Positions 7,567-15,480 are shown, numbered from the stretch's first letter. The stretch: DNA of 64,000 nt from Natrinema salaciae (GCF_900110865.1 NZ_FOFD01000001.1:806001-870000), one strand, 5' to 3'. Notes: a model not told the origin generated them from the letters alone. Numbers and translations: made by a program.

Positions 7567-8250
7567 ATGCCCGGAGCACTGCCGCGCCAACGGTTCGTGC
7601 TGGACACGTCGCTGTTCATCACCGAGGAGATACGCGAGGACGACGAGTCGCTGGAGGAGGCCGTCCATCGCCTGCTCGATCTGATCGCGACCGCTCGACT
7701 CGAGCTCAACATCTCCTGTTACGTGCCCCCGTCGATCCACGACGAACTCGGGACGATGTTGCGCGAGCGAAGCGTCGACGAGGACGTGTTCTCGCGGCTC
7801 GACACGTGGGTCGTTCGCAAGAGCCCCGATCGGTACGGCGTGACGATCCCGGCGAACGTCGTCAATAACTTCATCGACGAGATGAGCGACCGCGTGGATC
7901 GCGGCCTCCGCGTGTCGGAGAAGGCGATCCGCGAGGTCGAACAGCTCGACCCGGACGAGCTCACCGCCGGGTCGGACACGGACGGGCGGGACGAGTACAT
8001 GACCGAGGCCGATCGGATCCTCTCGGACATGCGAGACAAGTACCGGCGCGCCCTCCGACAGGGCGTCCTGGACTCCCGGGAGGACTTCGACCTGTTGATC
8101 CTCGCGCGAGAGCTGGACGCCGGCGTGGTCACCGAGGACCGGGGCATCATCTCCTGGGCCGACGAATTCGGACTCCGGTACGTCCGGGGCGGGCAGTTCC
8201 CGACGCTGCTCGAGGAGTACCTGCGAGCGACCGGTATCGAGGACGAGTGA
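7567..8250 (+). CDS. RNA ligase partner protein, PIN domain
   Basis: 227 residues. The PIN-like acidic residues are visible: [12 protein letters not shown] near the N-terminus, [21 protein letters not shown] in the C-terminal half (D at the [10 protein letters not shown] core and ED of VTEDRG), and SWADEFG. The family is known as RNA ligase partner protein because it sits beside Pab1020-type ligases in archaea and a few bacteria (established association). Here the two genes are divergent. A joint role in RNA end processing is likely but unproven; the intact acidic residues suggest nuclease activity. Confidence 0.85.
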   Translation: MPGALPRQRFVLDTSLFITEEIREDDESLEEAVHRLLDLIATARLELNISCYVPPSIHDELGTMLRERSVDEDVFSRLDTWVVRKSPDRYGVTIPANVVNNFIDEMSDRVDRGLRVSEKAIREVEQLDPDELTAGSDTDGRDEYMTEADRILSDMRDKYRRALRQGVLDSREDFDLLILARELDAGVVTEDRGIISWADEFGLRYVRGGQFPTLLEEYLRATGIEDE

Positions 8251-8259
8251 TCGGATCGG

Positions 8260-11200
8260 CTACGTCTCGAGACCACGCGCGAGGAGTTCGACGGGGTGTT
8301 CGGGTCGCTCGTACCCGTCGAAGTCGCCGATCTGCGTCCGACAGGAGGTCCCCGGCGCGACGACGGTCGGCGCGCCGCCCTCGCCGGATTTGTCGGCCGT
8401 CGGTCGGCCGTCCGAGGCGGCGCGAGCGGCGCTGTCCTCGAGTGTCTCCCGCAGCAGCGATCCGATCGCCGTCGAGAGCTCGTAGTGTTCGGCCTCGTAG
8501 CCGAAGCTGCCGGCCATCCCGCAACAGCCCGAGTCCACCGGATCGACGGTGTAGCCGGCCCGCCGGAGGACGCCGACCGCGTGGTGGTCCACGCCGCGGG
8601 CTTTCTGGTGGCAGTGACCGTGGAACGTGAGCGATCGCGCGCCGGTCGCGGACTGGTCGAACGACAGCGCCTCGTCCAGCCGGCGGTCGTCAAGGTACTC
8701 GCAGACCCCGTAAGCGTTCGCCGCGAGCGCGTCGACTCGATCGTCCGCGAGCAGCGACCGGTACTCGTCGACGACCATCGCCGCGTCGGAGGGCTCGACG
8801 AACAGGACCGACCACCCGCGCTCGAGGAAGGGCTCGAGGTCGTCGACGAGCGCCCGCCCCTGCTCGGCGGCGACGTCGAGCAGGCCCGTGGAGTAGGCGG
8901 CTCGCCCGGTCGGGCCGAGATCCGGGATCGCGACGCGAACGTTCGCGGCCTCGAGGACCTCGACCGCCGCCTTGCCGGGCGCGGGATTCGAGTAGTTCGT
9001 CTCCGTGTCGGGGAAGAGGACGACCCCGGCGGTGGCGGTCTCTGAATCCACCTGCGATCCGCCTCGGTTCCGGAACCAGTCGACCAGCGACTCCCGCCGA
9101 AACGTCGGCACCGTCCGGTCGGCCGCGATTCCGAGCGTCTTCTCGAGAGCGGTCCGCGCACCCGGGAGCTCGGTGGCGCGGTTAGCGATCGGGGCGAGGG
9201 TGCTTCCGACCGCCGCGAGCTGGTCGACGTTCGCGAACAGCCGTTCCCGGAGGGTCGTCCCTTCCCGCTCGTGGTACTGGTGTTTGACTTCGGCCTTGAG
9301 CTTCGCGAGGTCGACCCCGGTCGGACAGTCGCTCTGACAGCCCTTGCAACCGATACAGAGATCGAGCACCTCGTTCTGGAACCGCTCACCGTAGAGTTCG
9401 TCCGGCTCGATCTCGCCGCTGATCGCCGCCCGGAGCAGGTTCGCCCGCCCCCGCGTGGTCGCGATCTCCTCCTCGGTCGCCCGATACGTGGGGCACATCA
9501 CGTCGCCGTCGGTCTGCCGGCAGGTACCACAGCCGTTACAGAGCTCCACGAGGTGGGAGAACCCGCCCTTCTCGTCGAACTCCAGCGTGGTCTGCGGCTC
9601 GAGGGAAGCGTACGCCGGCCCGTACCGGAGGTGCTCCCGAATGTCGGTGGGGTCGTCGTCGCGATACACGACCTTTCCGGGGTTCAGCCGCCAGTCGGGG
9701 TCGAAAGCCGACTTGAGATCCTGAAACGCCTCCCAGAGGTCGGGACCGTACAGCTTGGGGTTGAACGCCGTCCGCGCGAGGCCGTCACCGTGTTCGCCGG
9801 AAAAGGAGCCATTGTGTTCGCAGACGAGGTCGGTGACGTCGTCGGCGATCGCGCGCATCTTGTCGACGTCGTCCCCATCTTTGAGGTTCAGAACCGGCCG
9901 AATGTGGAGCGTGCCGACGCCAGCGTGCGCGAAGTAGGCGGCCGTCGTGTCGTGGTCCTCGAGGATCTCCTGAAAGCCCGCGACGTACGCCGCCAGTTCG
10001 TCGGGCGGGACGGAGGCGTCCTCGACGAACGGGTACGGCTTCGGATCGCCCTCCATGCTCATCAACAGCGGAATTGCGGCCTTCCGGAGCTTCCAGAGCC
10101 GATCCTGTTTCGCCGGCGAGAACGCCTCGATCGAACCGAAGGCCGCGCCGTCGTCGACGAGACCGGTCGTCGCAGTCGCGATCGCGTCCGGTAGGTCGTC
10201 GACCACCTCCGAATCGAACTCGAGCATCAGCGCCGCCTCGGTTCCGTCGGGGATCGGCTCCGCGTACTCGGCGTACTCCGACGACGCCGCGGCCAGCCGA
10301 AACACTTCCCGATCCATGAGCTCGACCGCACTGGCCTCGAGTTCGAGGGCGTTCGGGACCGCGGCCAGCGCTTCGAGCAGGTCCTCGTAACAGTAGACGG
10401 CCAGCGCGGTCTCGTCCGGCTGCGTGACCAGCGAGAGCGTGGCTTCGACGACGACGCCGAGGGTCCCCTCGGCACCGACGAGGAGTGTGGAGAGGTTGAT
10501 GATTCGCTTCCCCTCGGCGGTCGTTCGCAGCACCTTCTGGAGGTTGTACCCGCTGACGCTGCGCTTGAGGTCGGGATACCGCTCGTCGATCTCCGCGGCG
10601 TTCTCCTCGACGAGCGTCCGGACGGTTCGGTAGAGCCGGGCCTCGCGGTCGTCTTTCGAGACGATCCGCTCCCATTCGGGACCGTCGACGACGATATCTC
10701 GCGTGTGGATCAGCGATCCGTCCGCGAGGACGACCTTACACTCCTCGACGTAGGCGTCCGTGATCCCGTACCGCACCGAGTGAGCGCCGGTCGAGTTGTT
10801 CCCGATCCCGCCGCCGATCGTTGCCCGGTTCGACGAGGCGGGGTCGGGTGCGAAGCGGAGGTCGTGGGGATCGAGCGCCGCATCGAGATCGTCCTGGACG
10901 ACCCCCGGCTGGACGACGGCGGTCCGCGCGTCCGGGTCGATATCCCGGATCTCGTCCATGTGGCGCGATAGATCGAGCACCACGCAGCCCGGACCGACGG
11001 CCTGCCCGGCGAGCGACGAGCCCGCACCGCGGGGCAGCACCGGTGCGTCGTGATCGGCCGCGACCCGGACCGCCGCGCGAACGTCGTCGGCGTCCCGCGG
11101 GAAGACGACGCCCGCGGGCTGTGCGCCGTAGATGCTGCCGTCGGTCGCGTAGAGGACGCGCGTGTACTCGTCGAATCGCACGTCGCCGTCGCACGCGGCC

Positions 11201-11319
11201 CGAAGCGCCGCCGCGAGCGCCTCGCCCGCGTCTCCCCGCTTCGACTCCGATGGCTGTCGCCCCGGCTGTTCGGTCCGATCCTCGACCGTCGCGTCGACGT
11301 TGGTGTCCTCGGCGGCCAT
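8260..11319 (-). CDS. FAD-linked oxidase / Fe-S oxidoreductase fusion (D-lactate or glycolate dehydrogenase type)
   Basis: 1019 residues from the ATG at 11319. Order: an N-terminal PCMH-type FAD domain (VLPRGAGSSLAGQAVGPG), an FAD-oxidase C domain, two 4Fe-4S clusters (CNGCGTC...CPT near residue 610 and CIGCKGCQSDCPTG near 670) and a C-terminal GlpC/CCG domain (FHGHCHQKARG, SGCCGMAG). This GlcD-GlpC fusion architecture is used by bacterial and archaeal D-2-hydroxyacid dehydrogenases feeding electrons to quinone. The substrate is undetermined. A TTAAAC element at 11348-11353 (minus strand GTTTAA) favours the 11319 start over an ATG at 11343. Confidence 0.88.
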   Translation of the reverse strand: MAAEDTNVDATVEDRTEQPGRQPSESKRGDAGEALAAALRAACDGDVRFDEYTRVLYATDGSIYGAQPAGVVFPRDADDVRAAVRVAADHDAPVLPRGAGSSLAGQAVGPGCVVLDLSRHMDEIRDIDPDARTAVVQPGVVQDDLDAALDPHDLRFAPDPASSNRATIGGGIGNNSTGAHSVRYGITDAYVEECKVVLADGSLIHTRDIVVDGPEWERIVSKDDREARLYRTVRTLVEENAAEIDERYPDLKRSVSGYNLQKVLRTTAEGKRIINLSTLLVGAEGTLGVVVEATLSLVTQPDETALAVYCYEDLLEALAAVPNALELEASAVELMDREVFRLAAASSEYAEYAEPIPDGTEAALMLEFDSEVVDDLPDAIATATTGLVDDGAAFGSIEAFSPAKQDRLWKLRKAAIPLLMSMEGDPKPYPFVEDASVPPDELAAYVAGFQEILEDHDTTAAYFAHAGVGTLHIRPVLNLKDGDDVDKMRAIADDVTDLVCEHNGSFSGEHGDGLARTAFNPKLYGPDLWEAFQDLKSAFDPDWRLNPGKVVYRDDDPTDIREHLRYGPAYASLEPQTTLEFDEKGGFSHLVELCNGCGTCRQTDGDVMCPTYRATEEEIATTRGRANLLRAAISGEIEPDELYGERFQNEVLDLCIGCKGCQSDCPTGVDLAKLKAEVKHQYHEREGTTLRERLFANVDQLAAVGSTLAPIANRATELPGARTALEKTLGIAADRTVPTFRRESLVDWFRNRGGSQVDSETATAGVVLFPDTETNYSNPAPGKAAVEVLEAANVRVAIPDLGPTGRAAYSTGLLDVAAEQGRALVDDLEPFLERGWSVLFVEPSDAAMVVDEYRSLLADDRVDALAANAYGVCEYLDDRRLDEALSFDQSATGARSLTFHGHCHQKARGVDHHAVGVLRRAGYTVDPVDSGCCGMAGSFGYEAEHYELSTAIGSLLRETLEDSAARAASDGRPTADKSGEGGAPTVVAPGTSCRTQIGDFDGYERPEHPVELLARGLET

Positions 11320-11473
11320 ATGCGGTATGGCATCGTCCCACACTAAGTTAAACGGTGCGAGTCACTCACAGCGCATGTGATCGCGAACGGATACCGAAGC
11401 GACGCCATCGGCACATCGATTCGCGACTCGAGCAGCGTCGATCCCGCCGCGCCGCTGTGGTATCGCGTTCGAT

Positions 11474-11478
11474 AAAAA
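11474..11478 (-). terminator. T5 terminator after sod
   Basis: On the minus strand a T5 run (CTTTTTATC) lies about 24 nt past the superoxide dismutase stop codon. Archaeal RNA polymerase terminates on such T tracts. Confidence 0.4.
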
Positions 11479-11501
11479 GACAGGATCGACTGGGTCGTCG
11501 C

Positions 11502-12104
11502 TTACTCGAAGTGGTCGAGGCAGGTCTGGTACTCCTCTTCGGCCTTCTCCCAGTTGACGACGTCGAAGAAGGCGTCGATGAAGCTGCCACGGTCCGGACC
11601 GTAGTCGTAGTAGTAGGAGTGTTCCCAGACGTCCAGCGCGAGGACGGGGTGTGCGCCCCAGAGCGCGCCCTGGTCGTGCTTGTCGACCGCGAGATTGCGC
11701 AGCTGCTTCGCGACCGGATCGTACACCAGCAGTGCCCAGCCACCGGCGGCACCGGCAGCGGCCTCGAACTCGCCCTTCCAACCCTCGTAGGAGCCGAAGT
11801 CCTCCTCGATGCGGTCGGCGAGGTCGCCCTCGGGTTCGCCGCCACCGTTCGGCGACATGTTCTCCCAGAACAGCGTGTGGAGGTAGTGTCCACAGCCGTT
11901 GTGAGTGACGTTGCTGAGAGCGCCGGGCGTCGAACCGAAGTCGCCCTCCTCGCGGTTCTCGGCCAGCGTCTCCTCGGCCGAGTTGAGGCCGTTGACGTAC
12001 CCCTGATGGTGGGTATCGTGATGCCAGGTCAGTACCTGCTCGGACAGTGCCGGTTCGAGCGCGTCGTAATCGTACGGAAGTGGTGGAAGTTCGTGATCAG
12101 CCAT
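11502..12104 (-). CDS. sod: Superoxide dismutase, Mn/Fe family
   Basis: 200 residues from MADHELPPLPYDYDALEP. Metal ligands are visible: His in LTWHHDTHHQGYV, His in HNGCGHYLHTLFWENM, and Asp/His in DVWEHSYYYDYG. The protein detoxifies superoxide in the cytoplasm; haloarchaeal members are usually manganese enzymes. A TATA-like TTAAGT near 12141 lies about 38 nt before the ATG, and a perfect 8-bp inverted repeat is immediately upstream of that box. The gene is monocistronic, with a T5 tract after its stop. Confidence 0.96.
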   Translation of the reverse strand: MADHELPPLPYDYDALEPALSEQVLTWHHDTHHQGYVNGLNSAEETLAENREEGDFGSTPGALSNVTHNGCGHYLHTLFWENMSPNGGGEPEGDLADRIEEDFGSYEGWKGEFEAAAGAAGGWALLVYDPVAKQLRNLAVDKHDQGALWGAHPVLALDVWEHSYYYDYGPDRGSFIDAFFDVVNWEKAEEEYQTCLDHFE

Positions 12105-12155
12105 AGTATGCACCTCACGTGCTGTATCGGTATCTCGCCTGTTAAGTTTTGAGGA

Positions 12156-12177
12156 GTGAGACGATATCACGTCTCAC
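12156..12177. promoter_or_regulatory. Perfect dyad upstream of sod
   Basis: GTGAGACG, 6-nt spacer, CGTCTCAC: an 8-bp perfect inverted repeat. It lies about 10 bp upstream of the TATA/BRE region of sod on the minus strand, a position suited to a dimeric regulator. It could instead be a stem-loop ending the transcript of the upstream wHTH gene, though that stop codon is at 12310. Confidence 0.5.
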
Positions 12178-12309
12178 AAACTCTCGCCGTCCCGTCTTGC
12201 GATTTACCGACACTCCACTGGACCCACCACGGACGCACTCTTAAAACTTTCAGCAACTCCGGACCGGACGCCTGCCGTTCGGACGCGCCGAGGCGGCGTA
12301 CTCCTCGAT

Positions 12310-12723
12310 CTACCCGAGTTCCTTGTGCTGGGCGTGCTCCAGCCACTCCTCGAGCGACGGCTGACTCCAGTATCGAACCGTGTCGCTTCGACGGTCGTGT
12401 TCGATGACACCCGCGTCCTCGAGTTTGGGGAGGTGAACGTGCTGGAGTTCCAGTTGGATGTCCGTCCGCCGATCCGCCGAACCGCGATCCGAATCGGCTC
12501 TCAGCCCGCCGGCCGATTTCCCGCCCGCGTCGCCGCGCTCGGTTGCCTGCTCGAGCGCGGCGACGTTCTCGGTGAGGTTCTCGATCGTTGCAACGCCGTC
12601 CGATTGGTCGTGTAGGTGATAAAGGATGTACCGCCGTCGGCTGTCCGAGAGCAGTTCAAAAACGAGATCGAGCGACGGCGTCGCCTCCCCAGTCAGTGCC
12701 GTCCCACCCTCCGTTTCACGCAT
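12310..12723 (-). CDS. Winged-helix DNA-binding protein, DUF7344/ArsR-like
   Basis: 137 residues. The opening LDLVFELLSDSRRRYILYHLHD is the typical first helix pair of the haloarchaeal DUF7344 winged helix. The recognition helix and wing come later (LQHVHLPKLEDAGVIEHDRRSDTVRYWSQP). A low-complexity G/A/D/R insert (about residues 62-83) separates helices. It is a predicted cytoplasmic transcription regulator with unknown targets. Two direct repeats lie just upstream of its start, suggesting autoregulation. Confidence 0.8.
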   Translation of the reverse strand: MRETEGGTALTGEATPSLDLVFELLSDSRRRYILYHLHDQSDGVATIENLTENVAALEQATERGDAGGKSAGGLRADSDRGSADRRTDIQLELQHVHLPKLEDAGVIEHDRRSDTVRYWSQPSLEEWLEHAQHKELG

Positions 12724-12771
12724 CCACGAACCACCTACCGAAAGTTACCATTCGAAACCACCACGAACCAC
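12724..12771. repeat. 11-bp direct repeat upstream of the wHTH gene
   Basis: CCACGAACCAC occurs at 12724-12734 and again at 12761-12771 (minus strand GTGGTTCGTGG), 37 bp apart, directly before the wHTH start codon. This is operator-like. Confidence 0.45.
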
Positions 12772-13046
12772 TACTACAGCCCGCACATTAGAGCTTACGT
12801 CTTTCTAGAAAAACACCTGTGTTAAATGTGTAGTTTTCGGACAGGATTTTAAGAGATGGGACGGCCACTCGTCGTCGGTTCTCGCAGTTGGCGGGACTCT
12901 CGAACCGTTCGAGCCGCTGGCGCTCCCGACCACGCGACCGAGAGCCGGTCCGCTGTCCGTTCGCTACGTCGGCCTATCACGGGCTCGGGAAAATCGGCGT
13001 CGACGAACGGGCCGCCGCTACTCGACGGCTGTGGCCGTCGAGGGAC
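12772..13046. other. Intergenic region after ndk
   Basis: Roughly 275 bp with no convincing gene. It contains a perfect TTTCTAGAAA palindrome near 12802-12811 next to an A-rich tract (T-rich on the minus strand, a possible terminator for the ndk operon), a TATA-like GATTTTAAG near 12846, and the hairpin at 13021-13042. Short plus-strand frames here look arginine/serine-rich and non-coding. Confidence 0.4.
13021..13042 (-). terminator. Strong stem-loop just after the ndk stop
   Basis: CTCGACGGC, TGTG, GCCGTCGAG: a perfect 9-bp stem with a 4-nt loop, starting 5 nt beyond the ndk stop codon. It has no adjacent T run, so it may be a 3'-end stabiliser or processing site rather than a simple terminator. 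Confidence 0.45.
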
Positions 13047-13511
13047 TCACTCGTAGAGCCACTCGGCGTCGTGCTGATCGTAGTCGATCAGTTCGTCGTC
13101 GTCGAAGTGGATCGCGATCTCGCGTTCGTTCGCGCCCTCGTCCTCGTGGTCGGCCGCGTGAACGACGTTCCGACCGAGATCGAGCGCGTAATCGCCCCGG
13201 ATCGTGCCGGGATCGGCCTCGAGCGGGTCGGTCTCGCCGATCATCTGGCGGACCTGTCGCGTCGCGTCCTGGCCCTCCCAGACCATCGGGACGACCGGCC
13301 CCGAGGTGATGAAGTCCACGAGGTCGTCGTAGAACGGTTTGTCCTCGTGTTCGCTGTAGTGTTCTTCGGCCCGTTCGCGGGGCATGGTCTCGACCTTGAT
13401 GCCGACGAGCTTGAGCCCGCGGTCCTCGAGTCGGGAGACGACTTCGCCCACGAGTCCGCGTGCGAAGGCGTCGGGCTTGACCATCACGAAGGTGCGCTCG
13501 TGATCGCTCAT
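13047..13511 (-). CDS. ndk: Nucleoside diphosphate kinase
   Basis: 154 residues. TFVMVKPDAFARGLVG is the classic N-terminal motif, and the phosphohistidine lies in NVVHAADHEDEG (the NxxHxSD motif, here HAAD). The enzyme transfers the gamma phosphate between NTPs and NDPs. It is the last gene of the L7Ae-S28e-L24e-Ndk operon: its ATG overlaps the L24e stop by 4 nt. This linkage of ndk to the ribosomal genes is usual in archaea. Confidence 0.97.
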   Translation of the reverse strand: MSDHERTFVMVKPDAFARGLVGEVVSRLEDRGLKLVGIKVETMPRERAEEHYSEHEDKPFYDDLVDFITSGPVVPMVWEGQDATRQVRQMIGETDPLEADPGTIRGDYALDLGRNVVHAADHEDEGANEREIAIHFDDDELIDYDQHDAEWLYE

Positions 13512-13879
13512 GCTTCTTCGGCCTCGGTCTCGGTCTCGGTTTCCTCAGTTTCCTCGGCTTCCTCGGAATCCTCGGCCGCAGACTCGGTTTCGTCGACGGT
13601 TTCGGACTCGGCCTCGGTTTCGGTTTCCAGGTCCTCGTCCTCGCCGGCCTCGGTCTGGTCGGCTTCCTCGTCGGCAGGCGCCTCGGCCTGCGCAGGACTT
13701 TTGCCGCGACGTCCCTCCTCGGTCCACTCGAGGTCGCGCGGTTCGCGACCGAGCTTGTAGTTTTTCTCCGCCTTGGAGTCGACGAAGTGGAGCACGGTGC
13801 CGTCGCTTTTGACGTACATGATGCCCGTGCCGGGTTCGATCTCTTCGCCCGTGTAGTCGCAGGTTCGTTTCTCGACCAT
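13508..13879 (-). CDS. rpl24e: Ribosomal protein L24e with acidic tail
   Basis: 123 residues, about twice the usual 60-70. Residues 1-60 match L24e (CDYTGEEIEPGTG, LGREPRDLEWTEEG). The tail, about residues 60-123, is almost entirely E, T, D, S and A repeats and predicted disordered. Of the four zinc-binding cysteines of the classical protein (CxxC...CxxxC), only the first is kept: the others are T, V and A (CDYT, HFVDSKAEK). Its stop overlaps the ndk start. This looks like the zinc-free L24e variant seen in many haloarchaea. Confidence 0.93.
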   Translation of the reverse strand: MVEKRTCDYTGEEIEPGTGIMYVKSDGTVLHFVDSKAEKNYKLGREPRDLEWTEEGRRGKSPAQAEAPADEEADQTEAGEDEDLETETEAESETVDETESAAEDSEEAEETEETETETEAEEA

Positions 13880-14103
13880 TATTGTCCTCCGATGGAGTCG
13901 GCCTCGCGGGCGGTCTCGCGAAGCTGGAGTACGTCCCCTTCGCGGACCGGCCCGAGGCAGTTACGGGTGATGATGCGTCCCTGGTTCTCGCCCTCCTTGA
14001 TTCGGCATTTGACCTGCATGGCTTCGCCGTGCATGCCGGTCTTGCCGACGATCTCGATGACCTCGGCGGGCGTAGAGCCGCTTTCTTCCTCTTCAGCACT
14101 CAT
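13879..14103 (-). CDS. rps28e: Ribosomal protein S28e
   Basis: 74 residues. Diagnostic S28e sequence [20 protein letters not shown] and [14 protein letters not shown], with an acidic/Ser N-terminal extension ([11 protein letters not shown]). It is a component of the small subunit near the mRNA exit region. Its stop and the L24e ATG share one base, and L7Ae lies 11 bp upstream, so the three are one translation-coupled unit. Confidence 0.96.
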   Translation of the reverse strand: MSAEEEESGSTPAEVIEIVGKTGMHGEAMQVKCRIKEGENQGRIITRNCLGPVREGDVLQLRETAREADSIGGQ

Positions 14104-14114
14104 CTCTGATCACC

Positions 14115-14477
14115 TCAGTCGAGGTCCTCGACCTTGTCGGCGATATCCTCGACGTCGTCGTCGGCCTCGCCGGCGTCGACGATCGCCGCGGCGGCCGAGC
14201 CGACCTCGAGGCCGGCGGCGTGGCCGACGTCGTCCTGGGTCTCGATGAAGATGACCGAGATGCCCTTCTCCTCGGCGAGTTCTGGCAGGTGCATAACGAT
14301 CTCTTCGGGGGAGACGTCCTCGGCGACGTAGACGAGCTCGGCGTTGCCGCGCTCGATCGCCTTCGTCGTTTCGTTGGTTCCTTTCTTTACTCGTCCGGTG
14401 TCTCGTGCGACCTCGAGCGCCTCGAGGGCGTCCTCGGCGAGGTCGGCTGGGATGTCGGTGGTTACGTAGACTGACAT
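14115..14477 (-). CDS. rpl7ae: Ribosomal protein L7Ae (K-turn-binding)
   Basis: 120 residues. L7Ae core motifs: [20 protein letters not shown] and [15 protein letters not shown]. The protein binds kink-turns in 23S rRNA, box C/D and H/ACA guide RNAs and RNase P. It is the first gene of a four-gene operon. A Shine-Dalgarno-like GGAGAGGTGA precedes the ATG. The long 5' leader can pair that sequence with an upstream CTCCTA (see leader feature), which fits the known ability of archaeal L7Ae to control its own mRNA. Confidence 0.97.
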   Translation of the reverse strand: MSVYVTTDIPADLAEDALEALEVARDTGRVKKGTNETTKAIERGNAELVYVAEDVSPEEIVMHLPELAEEKGISVIFIETQDDVGHAAGLEVGSAAAAIVDAGEADDDVEDIADKVEDLD

Positions 14478-14606
14478 TGGTTGTTCACCTCTCCTACACG
14501 TGGGCTCGCGCTCCCCTGCCGTCCGGGCACTGGGTACCCGTGCCGGGATCGACCCGGCGGAAATCCTGTGAAGCTAGGAGCATCATCAACCCCGCGTAGG
14601 GTGTAC
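14478..14606 (-). promoter_or_regulatory. Long structured leader of the L7Ae operon
   Basis: On the minus strand a TATA-like TTTTAAG near 14630-14636 places the transcript start near 14606, giving a leader of about 125 nt where leaderless mRNAs are the rule. Within it, GGTTG (14589-14593) can pair with CAACC next to the ATG (14479-14483), and CTCCTA with TAGGAG of the Shine-Dalgarno region. They flank an asymmetric loop holding TGATGA-like and GGTGAA sequences. Further stems lie between (GCCGGG/CCCGGC, GGCAC/GTGCC). The start site is inferred, not measured. Confidence 0.5.
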
Positions 14607-14666
14607 ACTCGAATAGCGTTGCCCCCCTTAAAAGCGTGTTCAAACGCGTGAGGGCGTGGGATGCTA

Positions 14667-14706
14667 CCGCACGCTGCCACACGCCGCCGCACACCGCCGC
14701 ACGCCG
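14667..14706. repeat. Four tandem imperfect 10-bp repeats
   Basis: CCGCACGCTG, CCACACGCCG, CCGCACACCG, CCGCACGCCG in direct tandem, each differing from the consensus CCGCACGCCG by at most two bases. They lie upstream of the L7Ae operon promoter, between it and the end of the zinc-binding protein gene. Confidence 0.6.
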
Positions 14707-14732
14707 GAACTGGATGCCGTCTCGTGTGACCG

Positions 14733-15113
14733 TCAGTTCGCGTCCGCGAGCGTCTCGACGTCCGCTTCCAGTTCGCGCCGCACCGTCGCGGCCTCGGCCT
14801 CGTCGTAGTCCGCGTGAAACTCCTTCGAAACGCCCGCTTCGGCGAGGTTGTAGTGGAGATCGGGCGAGACGTCGTGGCGATCGAGACACTGTTTTGCGCA
14901 CTCGAGCGGGCAGCCGTCGATCGCGACGATCGGCCGTCCGGACGTGGCCGTTTCGACGAGCGGTGCCACGCCGCCGCCGACGCCGGCGATACACGACATT
15001 TCGGCGAGTCCGTCCCTGTCGAGGGAAACGGCTAGATCGTTCGCCAGCTGTGCCGCGCTCGAGCACCCCGAACAGGCGTACACCAGCGGACGGTCGTCGG
15101 ACGTGTCCGTCAT
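14733..15113 (-). CDS. Putative zinc-binding protein (DGC-domain family)
   Basis: 126 residues from MTDTSDDRPLVYACSGCSSA. Cysteine motifs CSGCSSAAQLAND, SCIAGVGG and DGCPLECAKQCLD match the DGC/putative zinc-binding family, named for its conserved Asp-Gly-Cys, seen here as IDGCPLEC. The family often accompanies redox or metal functions but has no fixed role. A longer frame upstream is open, but residues before MTDTSDD are Arg-rich and unlike the family. It is monocistronic. Confidence 0.75.
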   Translation of the reverse strand: MTDTSDDRPLVYACSGCSSAAQLANDLAVSLDRDGLAEMSCIAGVGGGVAPLVETATSGRPIVAIDGCPLECAKQCLDRHDVSPDLHYNLAEAGVSKEFHADYDEAEAATVRRELEADVETLADAN

Positions 15114-15480
15114 ATCGGCCGGCCGTTTCGCTCGACCGCTCGAGAAGCTGGCCCCGCACATGTGCGCACGGGGACGGTTCTCGATCGCTCGATCGACGGT
15201 GTCCGCTCCTCCGTGGGCGACCGCAGATCCCATCCGCTACCGGACGCAGTCGACTCCGACGCTCCGCGTGACTGGTGCCGTCGACCGATCCCTTCGCCTC
15301 CGTGGCGGATCTTGAGTCGTTCCCCCGAAACGGTCTCGGATGCGCTGCTCGCCGTCGAACCCCTGTCGGTCGAACACGGCCGGTCCAGTCATTCGAATCG
15401 AGGCCGGCAGTAGCGACAAATATCCCCGGTGGTACCGTCCTTTACGTGCCATACCGACGACAGTATTATGCGCTGAAAGC
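15114..15480. other. 367-bp divergent intergenic region
   Basis: Separates the zinc-binding protein (minus) from the VOC protein (plus). AT-rich patches ACAAATATCC (about 15417-15426) and AGTATTATG (about 15462-15470) are candidate TATA elements for the plus gene but neither is spaced for a leaderless start. Nothing else recognised. Confidence 0.35.

Noticed and set aside
8300-11340. Long plus-strand frames antisense to the flavin/Fe-S dehydrogenase
   Set aside because: GC-rich haloarchaeal DNA gives long open shadow frames; these lack domain motifs, whereas the minus frame has complete FAD, Fe-S and CCG motifs.
12856-13056. Small plus-strand frame in the gap after the ndk operon
   Set aside because: Arg/Ser/Gly-rich composition typical of shadow frames; the TATA-like box is too close to its ATG.
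13510-13700. Simple-sequence region rich in TCGG/CCTCG, checked as a microsatellite
   Set aside because: It encodes the E/T/D/S tail of L24e in frame, so it is coding low complexity rather than a non-coding repeat.
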